Origin: a virus
IMG/VR virus record: IMGVR_UViG_3300042486_001136
Span: 1 to 40,207 of that record
Reading direction: 5' to 3' (one strand)
Length of the DNA stretch: 40,207 bases
Of this stretch, positions 15,423 to 23,052 are shown one piece after another. A program made the position numbers and the translations under genes. The notes under the pieces were generated by a model. It saw only the letters and a program-made list of their open reading frames with translations, was not told where the DNA came from and did no database searches. The stretch's first letter is position 1. Every line of letters begins with the position of its first letter.

Positions 15423-16264
15423 TGTAGGTAAAGTTCTAAGATTTGGTCGATTTGTTTGATGTTGGGGTCACCAATGGCTTCACGGCAGTGTGTTACCAAG
15501 TCCATTAGCTGGTAGTTAAGCATTAGTGTGTCTTTGCACTTGTTTAGCTCTTGAATATACTTGTACTTGCCTGGTAGTGGAATACTTGCGATAATGTCGT
15601 AAGTGCTGCCATACTCAGCCACAAGTGAAACTGCTCGTTTAGGCCCAATACCAGGGACACCAGCAACATTGTCGCCGCTGTCACCTGTAAGGCACTTAAT
15701 ACTAATGTAATCTTCAGGATTGAATTCATAGTGGTCATTCCAGTTGTCAAGGGTAACTTCTTTGCGTGTAACGTAACTGAATCGACTGACGCCGGGTTGT
15801 ACTAGCAAATCCCAGTCACGGTCTGAACTGATAAGCCAGATATCGTCTGTGCTAAGCTTAGACTTTTGTGATACAATATAAGCAGCAATGTCGTCGGCTT
15901 CTACGCCTTGAAACTTTAGCACTGGATAGCTGGTTGTGGTTTCGATAGTGGCAATAGTTGCTAAAAAGTCTTCAAAGAACAGTTCAAAAGCTGCACGTTC
16001 TGCATCTGTTTGCTGTTCTTGTTTGTCTTTGCGGTTTTGCTTGTACTCAGGACTAAGTGCTTTGCGATAACTAGAACTACCTTGGTCACATGTAATGATA
16101 ACGTGCGATGCTTTATAGGACTTTTTTAAGCTGTCTACTGTGCGAATGTAATCAGTGGCAAAATCTGTGGCTCCACTATGCTTGTAGCGAAATGCCAAGT
16201 TTAAGGCATCAACAACCAGCAGCGTGTTGTTTGATTCTGTGGCTTTTTTAAATGTAATACTCAT
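15419..16264 (-). CDS. 5'-3' exonuclease / flap endonuclease (RNase H-like)
   Basis: 281 aa. PIN-like FEN fold: VVDALNLAFR with the first Asp, TCDQGSSSYRKALSPEYKQNR, GVEADDIAAYIVS, LISSDRDWDLLV, then the H3TH region CLTGDSGDNVAGVPGIGPKRA. It would remove RNA primers and flaps during replication, as T4 RNase H or the T5/T7 exonucleases do. It is stand-alone, because the polymerase at 23009-25306 has no such domain. Promoter directly upstream. Confidence 0.93.
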   Translation of the reverse strand: MSITFKKATESNNTLLVVDALNLAFRYKHSGATDFATDYIRTVDSLKKSYKASHVIITCDQGSSSYRKALSPEYKQNRKDKQEQQTDAERAAFELFFEDFLATIATIETTTSYPVLKFQGVEADDIAAYIVSQKSKLSTDDIWLISSDRDWDLLVQPGVSRFSYVTRKEVTLDNWNDHYEFNPEDYISIKCLTGDSGDNVAGVPGIGPKRAVSLVAEYGSTYDIIASIPLPGKYKYIQELNKCKDTLMLNYQLMDLVTHCREAIGDPNIKQIDQILELYLQ

Positions 16265-16290
16265 GGTGTATTCTTTGTGGTTAAGTGTAT

Positions 16291-16319
16291 ATTATACACT
16301 AAAAACCAAAGTATTTCAA
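16291..16319 (-). promoter_or_regulatory. Sigma-70-like promoter for the exonuclease-dUTPase-RNR block
   Basis: TTGAAA (16319-16314), 17-base spacer, TATAAT (16296-16291). A perfect 17-nt palindrome (16285-16301 region) covers the -10, inside a longer imperfect inverted repeat (16273-16311). Confidence 0.75.
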
Positions 16320-16774
16320 GTTACAAATTCTGGATGCTCATGCTGCAACCAATCTTCTAGGAGTGCTATATAGAACTCATGGCTTTCATGATTGTAGTAA
16401 ATGCAGCGATAAGCATCGCTGTTTGGCATATCTTCAAAAGCCACAAAAATCTTTGAGCGATTAAACTTAAATATTAACAGTGGCTTTTTACTAACTTGCT
16501 GGCCTTGACGTATGGTTTGCTGCCAAAATTCCACTAGTTGCGGAGTTTTTGAGGTAAGCAGCTGTGAAGTAAGATGGTCTTCGGCATAGCCTTTTACTTC
16601 CACGCACCATAAGTTAGTGCGTCCTGGAACGTATAAGTCGCCTTTTAGCAAATGCTTGGGGTCTAGGGCACCACTTCCAGGTATTCGCTCCCACCCTAAA
16701 CCGGTGTGTTTACGCAAGAGGTCACGCGCCACAGTTTCTGTGCGCGCACCTTTTGCTCGGGCATCAACGACCAT
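16316..16774 (-). CDS. Holliday junction resolvase-like nuclease (Hjc/PD-(D/E)XK type)
   Basis: 152 aa. RAKGARTETVARDLL with Glu13, PGSGA then KGDLYVPG with Asp46, and WCVEVKGY giving Glu59-x-Lys61, the PD-(D/E)XK core arranged as in archaeal Hjc resolvases. It would cut branched DNA during recombination-dependent replication or before packaging; placement after gp46-type genes fits. It starts at the stop of the upstream gene (TAATG). Confidence 0.8.
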   Translation of the reverse strand: MVVDARAKGARTETVARDLLRKHTGLGWERIPGSGALDPKHLLKGDLYVPGRTNLWCVEVKGYAEDHLTSQLLTSKTPQLVEFWQQTIRQGQQVSKKPLLIFKFNRSKIFVAFEDMPNSDAYRCIYYNHESHEFYIALLEDWLQHEHPEFVT

Positions 16775-17073
16775 TACGCTTGCGTCGCACTGGCAGTTTT
16801 ACGTGCAGGTTGTACGATGGGCTTGGCAACCTTGGCGGCAGCCACAGGTTCAGCGGCTGGGGCTGTGTCAACCATTGGCTCAGGGGCGGGGACTGATCGA
16901 AAGTCAACAGTCTTAACCTCCAGTTCGTCTACGCTGTAGGTAACTGTGCCACTTTCAGCAGTTAAGCTGGCCAGTTCCTCTGCGGTAACCGTCATGTTTA
17001 GTGTTACTGGTTGGCGCACACCATTTCGCATAATGGTTGGTTTAACCGCAGTGCTTCGTTCAATTTTAATCAT
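16774..17073 (-). CDS. Small protein of unknown function with Ala/Pro-rich tail
   Basis: 99 aa from the ATG at 17073, chosen because GAGGT lies seven bases upstream and a longer frame overlaps the gp46 gene. The N-terminal half looks like a small beta domain (TLNMTVTAEELASLT, GTVTYSVDEL); the C-terminal half is Ala/Pro/Lys-rich and low complexity. Expressed between the recombination nuclease and the resolvase; function not recognised. Confidence 0.65.
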   Translation of the reverse strand: MIKIERSTAVKPTIMRNGVRQPVTLNMTVTAEELASLTAESGTVTYSVDELEVKTVDFRSVPAPEPMVDTAPAAEPVAAAKVAKPIVQPARKTASATQA

Positions 17074-17074
17074 A

Positions 17075-18913
17075 TTATACCTCGATTTGTGATATGTTGT
17101 TGTGTTTGACAACATTTACCTTTTCTAGTAAGGGATGTGTAAATCCATGCGATACCAAAAAGGTGTTTAGGTGTTCTTCGCCTAGTAGAACTTCTACTAG
17201 TCGTTCTTTGCCATCCACATCCAGTGCCTCAACTGTTTCGTCCAAGATCAACAAGTTAATTCTGCTTGAACTTAGGGTCTGCATTAGTTTGCGAATAGCT
17301 AACAATGTGGCTACGTTAACTCTGGCACGTTCACCACCGCTTAGTGCCAGTATTTCAATATCACGACCATTGTCTGTGATAACCACATTTAGTTTATCAC
17401 TAGCCGAAATTTTAAAACCAATTTGAAAACGACCGTCTGACAAGTCAACCAAGTAGCTGTTTGTGATTTCTTCTAGGTCTTTGACCAAGCACTCAATTTT
17501 GTAAGCCACTAAGCCAGTGGTTGAAAACGTTTTTGTTAGCACGTTAACAGTACTCATGCGCTCTGATAGCTCGTGTAAGTTTGTGCTGTAGGTTTCCAAC
17601 TCACTATTCATTTCAGTGATCTGAGTGCTCAATGACTCCACACGCGCATTGTGTGCACTAGCAGCCAAGTTGTGCTTTTCGGCTTGTGCAATCGCAGTTT
17701 TTAAGTTGCTGATTGCAGTTTGCAGTGCTTGAAACTTTGAATCCAGTTCGTTTTTGTCTAACAAGTCTGTGCTGATTTCTGGGTCAATAAGTGCATGGTA
17801 CTTTTCCCATTCTTCACTGGACTTGTTTGCGTTTTCCCAGGTTTGAGTACGTTTGACGATATCTGCACGTAGTGCGTCTAGTTCACGAATACGTGCTGTT
17901 AGTGCCATATTGCTGGTTTGTGCAAAGTCTTGAATTTTTTCTTGCTCAGCTACTAGTTCAGCAATCTTGGCTTCATCAATCTCTTGTAAACAAGTCGGGC
18001 ACGTTCCGTGCAGTGCAGCAATCTTTTTAACAAATGCTTGCGAATCACGAATTGTTTTTGAATGCTCAACTACTTGTTTGTCTAGCTGAGTGCTTTCGGT
18101 AACCAATGGACGCACATCTTCACTGGGCTTTTCAGGAATTGGAAACAGCTTGATTTTTGACTGTAGCTGGCGATAAGTGTTGTTTTGCGTGATACGTTTA
18201 TTAATAGCTTCTAAGCTACCAATTTGCGTTTCAAGCTCAGCACTACCAGTTACCAGTTCATCTGGAACTGTGGGAACTGCTTGCAGCGGTTTAGGTAACA
18301 GGTTTGTGTTGGCATACTTGGTTAACCAAGCATTAACAGTGTCTACTTGAGCCTGCACTTTGGCAATATCACGGCTTAGCTCTTGAGCAGTTTCCTTAAA
18401 AACTTCTTGTGCTTGAGTATACTTGCCCAAGTTCAAGATTTCAATTAAGAACTTTTTACGTGCTGTGTCAGGTGCAGTTAAAAACTCTAGACTACCAGCA
18501 TTTGACTGATACACAATCTGACTAAAGCTCTTGTGATCAAATCCCAAGATTTCTTCAATGGCTTTGTAAGTTTGTGTGCTGGTGTGTGCACTAATGTCTG
18601 TGCTACCACGAAACAGCTTAACGGTTTGAGTACTACCACGACGTGTGTTGATTGTGTACTCTGTGCCGTCTTTTTCAAACACCAGCGAGATTTCGTAGTG
18701 TTTGCTGTCAACATAGCGATTGATAATATCGGCTTTTTTAATTGACTTTGAATTCTTGTTGAACAGGACTTCTTCTAGGATAAGTGCAATAGAACTTTTA
18801 CCGTGGCCGTTTTTGCCTACCAGCTGCGTTAGCTGTGCATTGGAAAAATCAATAGAATTGTCCGCGCCGTAACTGAAAGCATTAGACCATGCTAGTGTTT
18901 TTATTGTTATCAT
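17075..18913 (-). CDS. Recombination nuclease large subunit, SbcC/Rad50-like (T4 gp46 type)
   Basis: 612 aa. ABC-type SMC-like ATPase: Walker A VGKNGHGKSS (residues 32-41), long coiled coils interrupted by a zinc hook CPTC near residue 306, signature LSGGERARVNVA near 522 and Walker B LLILDETVEALD near 550. With the gp47-like nuclease encoded just upstream it forms the complex that resects DNA ends for recombination-dependent replication. It overlaps the glutaredoxin gene that precedes it. Confidence 0.94.
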   Translation of the reverse strand: MITIKTLAWSNAFSYGADNSIDFSNAQLTQLVGKNGHGKSSIALILEEVLFNKNSKSIKKADIINRYVDSKHYEISLVFEKDGTEYTINTRRGSTQTVKLFRGSTDISAHTSTQTYKAIEEILGFDHKSFSQIVYQSNAGSLEFLTAPDTARKKFLIEILNLGKYTQAQEVFKETAQELSRDIAKVQAQVDTVNAWLTKYANTNLLPKPLQAVPTVPDELVTGSAELETQIGSLEAINKRITQNNTYRQLQSKIKLFPIPEKPSEDVRPLVTESTQLDKQVVEHSKTIRDSQAFVKKIAALHGTCPTCLQEIDEAKIAELVAEQEKIQDFAQTSNMALTARIRELDALRADIVKRTQTWENANKSSEEWEKYHALIDPEISTDLLDKNELDSKFQALQTAISNLKTAIAQAEKHNLAASAHNARVESLSTQITEMNSELETYSTNLHELSERMSTVNVLTKTFSTTGLVAYKIECLVKDLEEITNSYLVDLSDGRFQIGFKISASDKLNVVITDNGRDIEILALSGGERARVNVATLLAIRKLMQTLSSSRINLLILDETVEALDVDGKERLVEVLLGEEHLNTFLVSHGFTHPLLEKVNVVKHNNISQIEV

Positions 18914-19154
18914 GTGCGAGTTTTCGTTTTAGTTCTTGTAAGCCACCAACATACACACCATCTACAAAAATTTGTGGAACACTGCGTGCTTGTGGAACTA
19001 GCTCAATTAAGTCTTTTTTAGTGTAGCCGTTAATACCCAACATACGTTCTTCGATTGCAATACCATGTAAGTCCAGCAGTCGCTTGGCTTCGGTGCAGGC
19101 AGGGCAGTTTGTTTGTGACCATACTTGCGCTGATTTAGGTGAGTTTTTCTGCAT
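18882..19154 (-). CDS. Glutaredoxin
   Basis: 90 aa from the ATG at 19154 (AAGGAG ten bases upstream). Thioredoxin fold with active site C17-P-A-C20, the cis-Pro region RSVPQIFVDGVYVGG, and helix ELKRKL. Glutaredoxins pass electrons from glutathione; the likely client is the ribonucleotide reductase. The gene overlaps gp47 at its start and gp46 at its end, so it is wedged into the recombination operon. Confidence 0.92.
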   Translation of the reverse strand: MQKNSPKSAQVWSQTNCPACTEAKRLLDLHGIAIEERMLGINGYTKKDLIELVPQARSVPQIFVDGVYVGGLQELKRKLAHDNNKNTSMV

Positions 19155-20091
19155 GATTTTGCATCTCCTTGAGAACCTTGTCAATTGTGGGTTCTGGTAA
19201 TTCTAAGATATAAGTTAAGTATTCGCGAACTTCTGCATCCAGCGACATTTCAGGGTCTAGGATTAGTGCACTATCAGTATCACGTTTGAGAACTTTTGAA
19301 GAAATAAGCTCACTATCGGCTAATTCTCCAAGCTCTTGCATGTCGCCTTGGACTTCGTACATGGTATGATCAAAGTCTGTGGGAACTGGCGTTTCGTCTG
19401 CGGCAATTGTTCGCTTAATGAGTTGCGGCAAGTTGAATTTAAGCCACTGATGTTCCAAGCTACTAGCATCAAGCAGAATAGCACCGGTATCAACCCTGGA
19501 ACGATGAAAGCTAGTAGTATAAGGGCTACCAGGGTAAAGAATATTTCTTTGAGAGTTTTCATAACTGTGTAGGTCACCGGCTAAGACAACCTGCCAGCTG
19601 GCAAATATGTCCAAGTCTACTTCTGGTTTAACGTGTGGTGGAATCTCGCCACGAACGTGTGTGCAAAGAATACGGCCCACAAAAGCTCTGCCATTCTTTT
19701 CGTAATCTTTTAGCTTGTTGTAGGGAATAATGTCAATGTCAAAGCCGCAATTTTGGTAGTAATCGTCAATTACACTTACCAGTGGGTTTAAGCGATGTGT
19801 GGACCTTTTTAGGTTTGTTAAAAATGTTGTGTCTTTTTTCAACATTTCGTGGTTGCCTGGATAGATCAGTGTGGGCTTTGTAAATGACTCCACAAAGTCA
19901 AAGTAGAGTTCTACTTCGTCCATGGTTGGTAGTCTGTCAAACACGTCACCACCTATGATTACCAAGTCTGCTGATTCTTGCATTTCTGCAAACTGCTCAA
20001 CAAACATTTTGAAGCGATTTTTAGCCCAGGCAACTGGAACATTCTTTTGACCCAGCTTGATGTGTACGTCTGCTGTAAAGAGTATTTTCAT
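19135..20091 (-). CDS. Recombination nuclease small subunit, SbcD/Mre11-like (T4 gp47 type)
   Basis: 318 aa. Calcineurin-like phosphoesterase motifs: FTADVHIK, GGDVFDR, YPGNHE, CTHVRGE and AGDLHSYE, all expected metal ligands. A C-terminal helical part would dock on the gp46 coiled coil. Processes double-strand ends together with the downstream gp46-like ATPase. Confidence 0.93.
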   Translation of the reverse strand: MKILFTADVHIKLGQKNVPVAWAKNRFKMFVEQFAEMQESADLVIIGGDVFDRLPTMDEVELYFDFVESFTKPTLIYPGNHEMLKKDTTFLTNLKRSTHRLNPLVSVIDDYYQNCGFDIDIIPYNKLKDYEKNGRAFVGRILCTHVRGEIPPHVKPEVDLDIFASWQVVLAGDLHSYENSQRNILYPGSPYTTSFHRSRVDTGAILLDASSLEHQWLKFNLPQLIKRTIAADETPVPTDFDHTMYEVQGDMQELGELADSELISSKVLKRDTDSALILDPEMSLDAEVREYLTYILELPEPTIDKVLKEMQNHAEKLT

Positions 20092-20107
20092 ATTATACGA
20101 GACAAAA

Positions 20108-20139
20108 TAGCCCGCTAAGCTTTTAAGTTTAGCGGGCTA
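20108..20139 (-). terminator. Intrinsic terminator
   Basis: 11-bp stem TAGCCCGCTAA/TTAGCGGGCTA followed on the minus strand by a T-rich stretch; it lies after the SSB-like gene and before gp47. Confidence 0.85.
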
Positions 20140-20147
20140 TGTGTTGT

Positions 20148-20789
20148 TTAACCTAGTTCTTTAACAGCTTCTTGAGCAGCGTCATCGCCTGCGTCGCCGT
20201 CGTCAGTGTTTGTGGTAATTTTTATCAGGGTTGCTAGTACTTCGGCTTCAGTTGGACGTGGGTACTTTTCGTCAATGGACTTGGCTTCGTCAGCCACAGC
20301 ACGTTCAGCATCAGTTAGCTTGCGTGGCTTGCAACGTAACACACTTAGATCATAGCTGATGTTAAAAGCCAGTGGGCCTGTTTTGGTACGCTTGAACACA
20401 ACATCCCAGCCGGTGTCTGGATCGGTTGGGTCACCCAAGTCTTCGGCTGCACTTACAATTTGCTCAAACAGTTTCTTTTTCAAGTTAAGTGCTTTGACTT
20501 TGCCGTCTTTGGGGTCAATACAGTTAACTGTGTACGACCATGAGCACTTCAAGTCTGGAAAGTAGGTAGGAACGTGATCGACTTCCAGATTGTCGAATTT
20601 TTCTTTGTCACGGCTAAAAGCCAAGCATTCAACTGGAATGTCTTTGTTGTTTGCACCCTTCAACCAGTAAATATAACGGGGCAATACGCCACCAATCAAT
20701 CTGACTGTGTTTTCGCCGTCTTTGTACTCAAAAGCCTCAACTTTGTTGGAAATTGCTTTGCCTTTGGTGTTTTTAAATGAAATTGCCAT
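20148..20789 (-). CDS. Single-stranded DNA-binding protein, gp32-like
   Basis: 213 aa. The N-terminal half (NTVRLIGGVLPRYIYWLKGA, VECLAFSRD, YFPDLKCSWSYTVNCID) resembles OB-fold phage SSBs of the gp32-like group, and it ends in an acidic tail (DDGDAGDDAAQEAVKELG) of the kind that recruits partner proteins. Position among gp46/gp47 and helicase genes fits. No Cys-rich zinc site like T4 gp32 is evident, so the exact family is uncertain. Confidence 0.72.
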   Translation of the reverse strand: MAISFKNTKGKAISNKVEAFEYKDGENTVRLIGGVLPRYIYWLKGANNKDIPVECLAFSRDKEKFDNLEVDHVPTYFPDLKCSWSYTVNCIDPKDGKVKALNLKKKLFEQIVSAAEDLGDPTDPDTGWDVVFKRTKTGPLAFNISYDLSVLRCKPRKLTDAERAVADEAKSIDEKYPRPTEAEVLATLIKITTNTDDGDAGDDAAQEAVKELG

Positions 20790-20792
20790 TGT

Positions 20793-21167
20793 TTAATTCT
20801 CGTATTTGAAATATATTTTGTTTTGTGTTATTTTGAGCAGGGGATTGTGTGCAAGTGTATCTAAGTCTAGGTCTTTGAAATAACTCAAGTCTAAATGGGT
20901 AACTTTGTACAATTTGTACAAGCTATAATCGCGTCTTCCTGCTAGTCGAATATATTGTGCTTTAAAAGCTATATCCGTGGTGTCATCAAAAAGTGAAGCG
21001 GCGTCTAGTAAAAAACTGTGTCCGACAAGGTTGCGGTAATTATTTGTGTCGCGATGGTTTTTCGGTATTAGTTTTTTGCCAGAATGCCGTTCCAACATTT
21101 GTAGCATTAATTTAGGGTCACAGTTGGTTTCAGACTCCAGTAGTTCTAAGTTGAAGAATAAGGCCAT
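20793..21167 (-). CDS. Conserved hypothetical phage protein
   Basis: 124 aa; acidic and basic patches, motifs LMLQMLERHSGKKLIPKN, HSFLLDAASLF and YIRLAGRRDYSLYKLY. It is the first gene after a strong promoter and lies 3 bases upstream of the SSB gene, so it is probably co-expressed with it. No family recognised. Confidence 0.75.
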   Translation of the reverse strand: MALFFNLELLESETNCDPKLMLQMLERHSGKKLIPKNHRDTNNYRNLVGHSFLLDAASLFDDTTDIAFKAQYIRLAGRRDYSLYKLYKVTHLDLSYFKDLDLDTLAHNPLLKITQNKIYFKYEN

Positions 21168-21186
21168 AATGTGTTGCTAAGACTAT

Positions 21187-21215
21187 ATTATACTACATTG
21201 ACCAACGTTTGACAA
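21187..21215 (-). promoter_or_regulatory. Strong sigma-70-like promoter
   Basis: TTGTCA (21215-21210), exactly 17 bases, TATAAT (21192-21187), preceded by AAATTTACAC. It shares the extended -35 block almost base for base with the promoter at 29667-29695. Confidence 0.85.
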
Positions 21216-21226
21216 GTGTAAATTTA

Positions 21227-22522
21227 TCATACCGTTATTACCTGCCAGCCTTTACGTAAGTAAAGCGCAAGTCTGTCATTGTTTTGTTTTTTATCAGCAT
21301 AGCCAGCAAAGTTAATGTCCACTACTAGTGGATTTAGTTTACCGTCATGCATACGCTGTACCCTGCCCACAATTTGCTCTAGCAAACTATCGTTGCTCAT
21401 TGGGGCGGCAAGAATCACACAGCTAAGCGAGTTAATAGATATGCCTTCTGAGAAGATTTGCCTACTACCCGCAATGGCACGCTTTTCTCCACTAAGCACT
21501 TGCTGCTTAACAAGTTGTCGTTCTTCGTATTCGGTATCGCCTGTAACAACCGCGCAATCTTCACCAATGTATTCCTTTACTTTGTGTAGAAATTCTACTC
21601 TGTCTGCAATAACCAACACACTGTGGCCTTCTTGAATATGCATGAGTGCTAGTGCAGCTATAAACTCACGATACTTTTCTGACTCCAACAGTTCCGATAC
21701 TTTCTCCACCCAGGTTACTCCTGGCTTGAGTGTAATGCCACTTTTAACAATGTGTACTGTGGGTGTTAGCGTATGTGATTGTGGCGGCTTATAGACTAGT
21801 GGTCCAAAGTAATCGCCGAATAAAATGTGCTTGCCGTCTTTGCGAATCATTGTGCCCGATAGGGCGATTCTGTAACGTGCATGGAAAGCGTCCACTGTTT
21901 GTGCAAATGTAGTGGCAGGACAGTGGTGCGCTTCGTCCAAGATAATACACCCAAACTCCTTAGCCAAATCACCAGCATGCTTAACAAGGGTTTGTATGTT
22001 GGCGACCGTGATAAAGTGGTCGGCGTAGTCCACTCGTCCACCACCAATAACGCCGGGTTCTTGCCCAAATAACACGGCGATTTCTTCACACCACTGGTCT
22101 CGGAGTGCGGCAGTGTGGGTAATAACAAGAGTTTTTTGGGCAAACTTGTGTGCAAGGTGTAAGGCTGTAAAAGTCTTTCCCCATCCCACAAGGGCATTGA
22201 TAAAACAGGTGTCGTCGATTGGGTCATAAACCACTTGCTGCTCGGGTCGTAAACCAAATTTAGGCGTTGGAAAAGGTACTGCCTCAAGCACTCGTTTATC
22301 AATGATTTCATAATCTTCGGGCACTAAGTCTAAGCGGCCTTGTGGGATACTTAGAATACCTTTGGGCAATACTTTGTAGTTTTTGATAGTTTCTATGGGA
22401 CTAAACTTTTTAGCACCAGTGTCTTTTTTGATTTTGTAGGTAAGTGCACTAATAACCCGCTTGGTATGTTCTACACCAGGGTTATCCATGTAAATACGGT
22501 TTGATATTACTGCTTTAGGCAT
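21227..22522 (-). CDS. SF2 DNA helicase, UvsW-like
   Basis: 431 aa from the ATG at 22522 (overlapping the previous stop; GGAG nine bases upstream). Helicase motifs: Walker A ALVGWGKT (about 110-117), CIILDEAHHCPA near 197, ALSGTM, and the C-terminal EGISINSLSCVILAAP and QIVGRVQRMHDGK. T4 UvsW unwinds branched DNA and helps convert origin-dependent to recombination-dependent replication; a similar role is likely. Confidence 0.88.
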   Translation of the reverse strand: MPKAVISNRIYMDNPGVEHTKRVISALTYKIKKDTGAKKFSPIETIKNYKVLPKGILSIPQGRLDLVPEDYEIIDKRVLEAVPFPTPKFGLRPEQQVVYDPIDDTCFINALVGWGKTFTALHLAHKFAQKTLVITHTAALRDQWCEEIAVLFGQEPGVIGGGRVDYADHFITVANIQTLVKHAGDLAKEFGCIILDEAHHCPATTFAQTVDAFHARYRIALSGTMIRKDGKHILFGDYFGPLVYKPPQSHTLTPTVHIVKSGITLKPGVTWVEKVSELLESEKYREFIAALALMHIQEGHSVLVIADRVEFLHKVKEYIGEDCAVVTGDTEYEERQLVKQQVLSGEKRAIAGSRQIFSEGISINSLSCVILAAPMSNDSLLEQIVGRVQRMHDGKLNPLVVDINFAGYADKKQNNDRLALYLRKGWQVITV

Positions 22523-23052
22523 TAGACCATTCTCCAACTATCTGGCTCTGATTTTTCACAAAAGCCATAAAAAATAAAGCCCATGCCGTGTTGTAAGACT
22601 CTGGCATAACTTTCAAACTCCGTGGGGTGTCGCATACATTTAAAACGGCTGCTAATGCCCACAAGTTCAACCACACACCCTAGACCACTTGCAGGTAAAA
22701 CTTGTTTGATCCGCTTTGTGGTCAGTTTGGCGCGTATGGTTTTACGGTACTGAAATGTGTGACCACTACTATCCACAAACCAAGTCTTTGATTTTGCAAG
22801 TTTAACCAAGTCTGCTAAAAAGTAAACCGCAGTGCGAATTGCAAACAGCTTTTCGCCCTGCGATTTTAGGTGTAGTCTGCGCAAGCCCAGTGTGCTACCA
22901 GGCACGGTTTTATCGTCTATGACTTTAAAGCTCACAGCAGCTTGATTTTGTTCATCAACATAGTTAACCATGTAGTATGTGACACCATCACGCTGCTGTG
23001 GCTCACGCTCACCTAGCCGGAACACGGGCCAGGTTATTTCCGTTAAATTCAT
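22522..23052 (-). CDS. Conserved hypothetical phage protein
   Basis: 176 aa from the ATG at 23052, which overlaps the polymerase end by 44 bases; a longer frame would overlap more and has no better RBS. Contains YMVNYVDEQNQAAVSFKVID, a central basic region (TFQYRKTIRAKLTTKRI) and the ending GFIFYGFCEKSEPDSWRMV. Two aromatic/Cys clusters but no catalytic pattern recognised. It sits between polymerase and helicase, so a replication role is plausible. Confidence 0.7.
   Translation of the reverse strand: MNLTEITWPVFRLGEREPQQRDGVTYYMVNYVDEQNQAAVSFKVIDDKTVPGSTLGLRRLHLKSQGEKLFAIRTAVYFLADLVKLAKSKTWFVDSSGHTFQYRKTIRAKLTTKRIKQVLPASGLGCVVELVGISSRFKCMRHPTEFESYARVLQHGMGFIFYGFCEKSEPDSWRMV

Noticed and set aside
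20085-20121. TATAAT just before the gp47 gene as a promoter
   Set aside because: No -35-like hexamer at 16-18 bases; the expected position reads AGCTTA inside the terminator stem. The AT-rich string probably just forms the leader.
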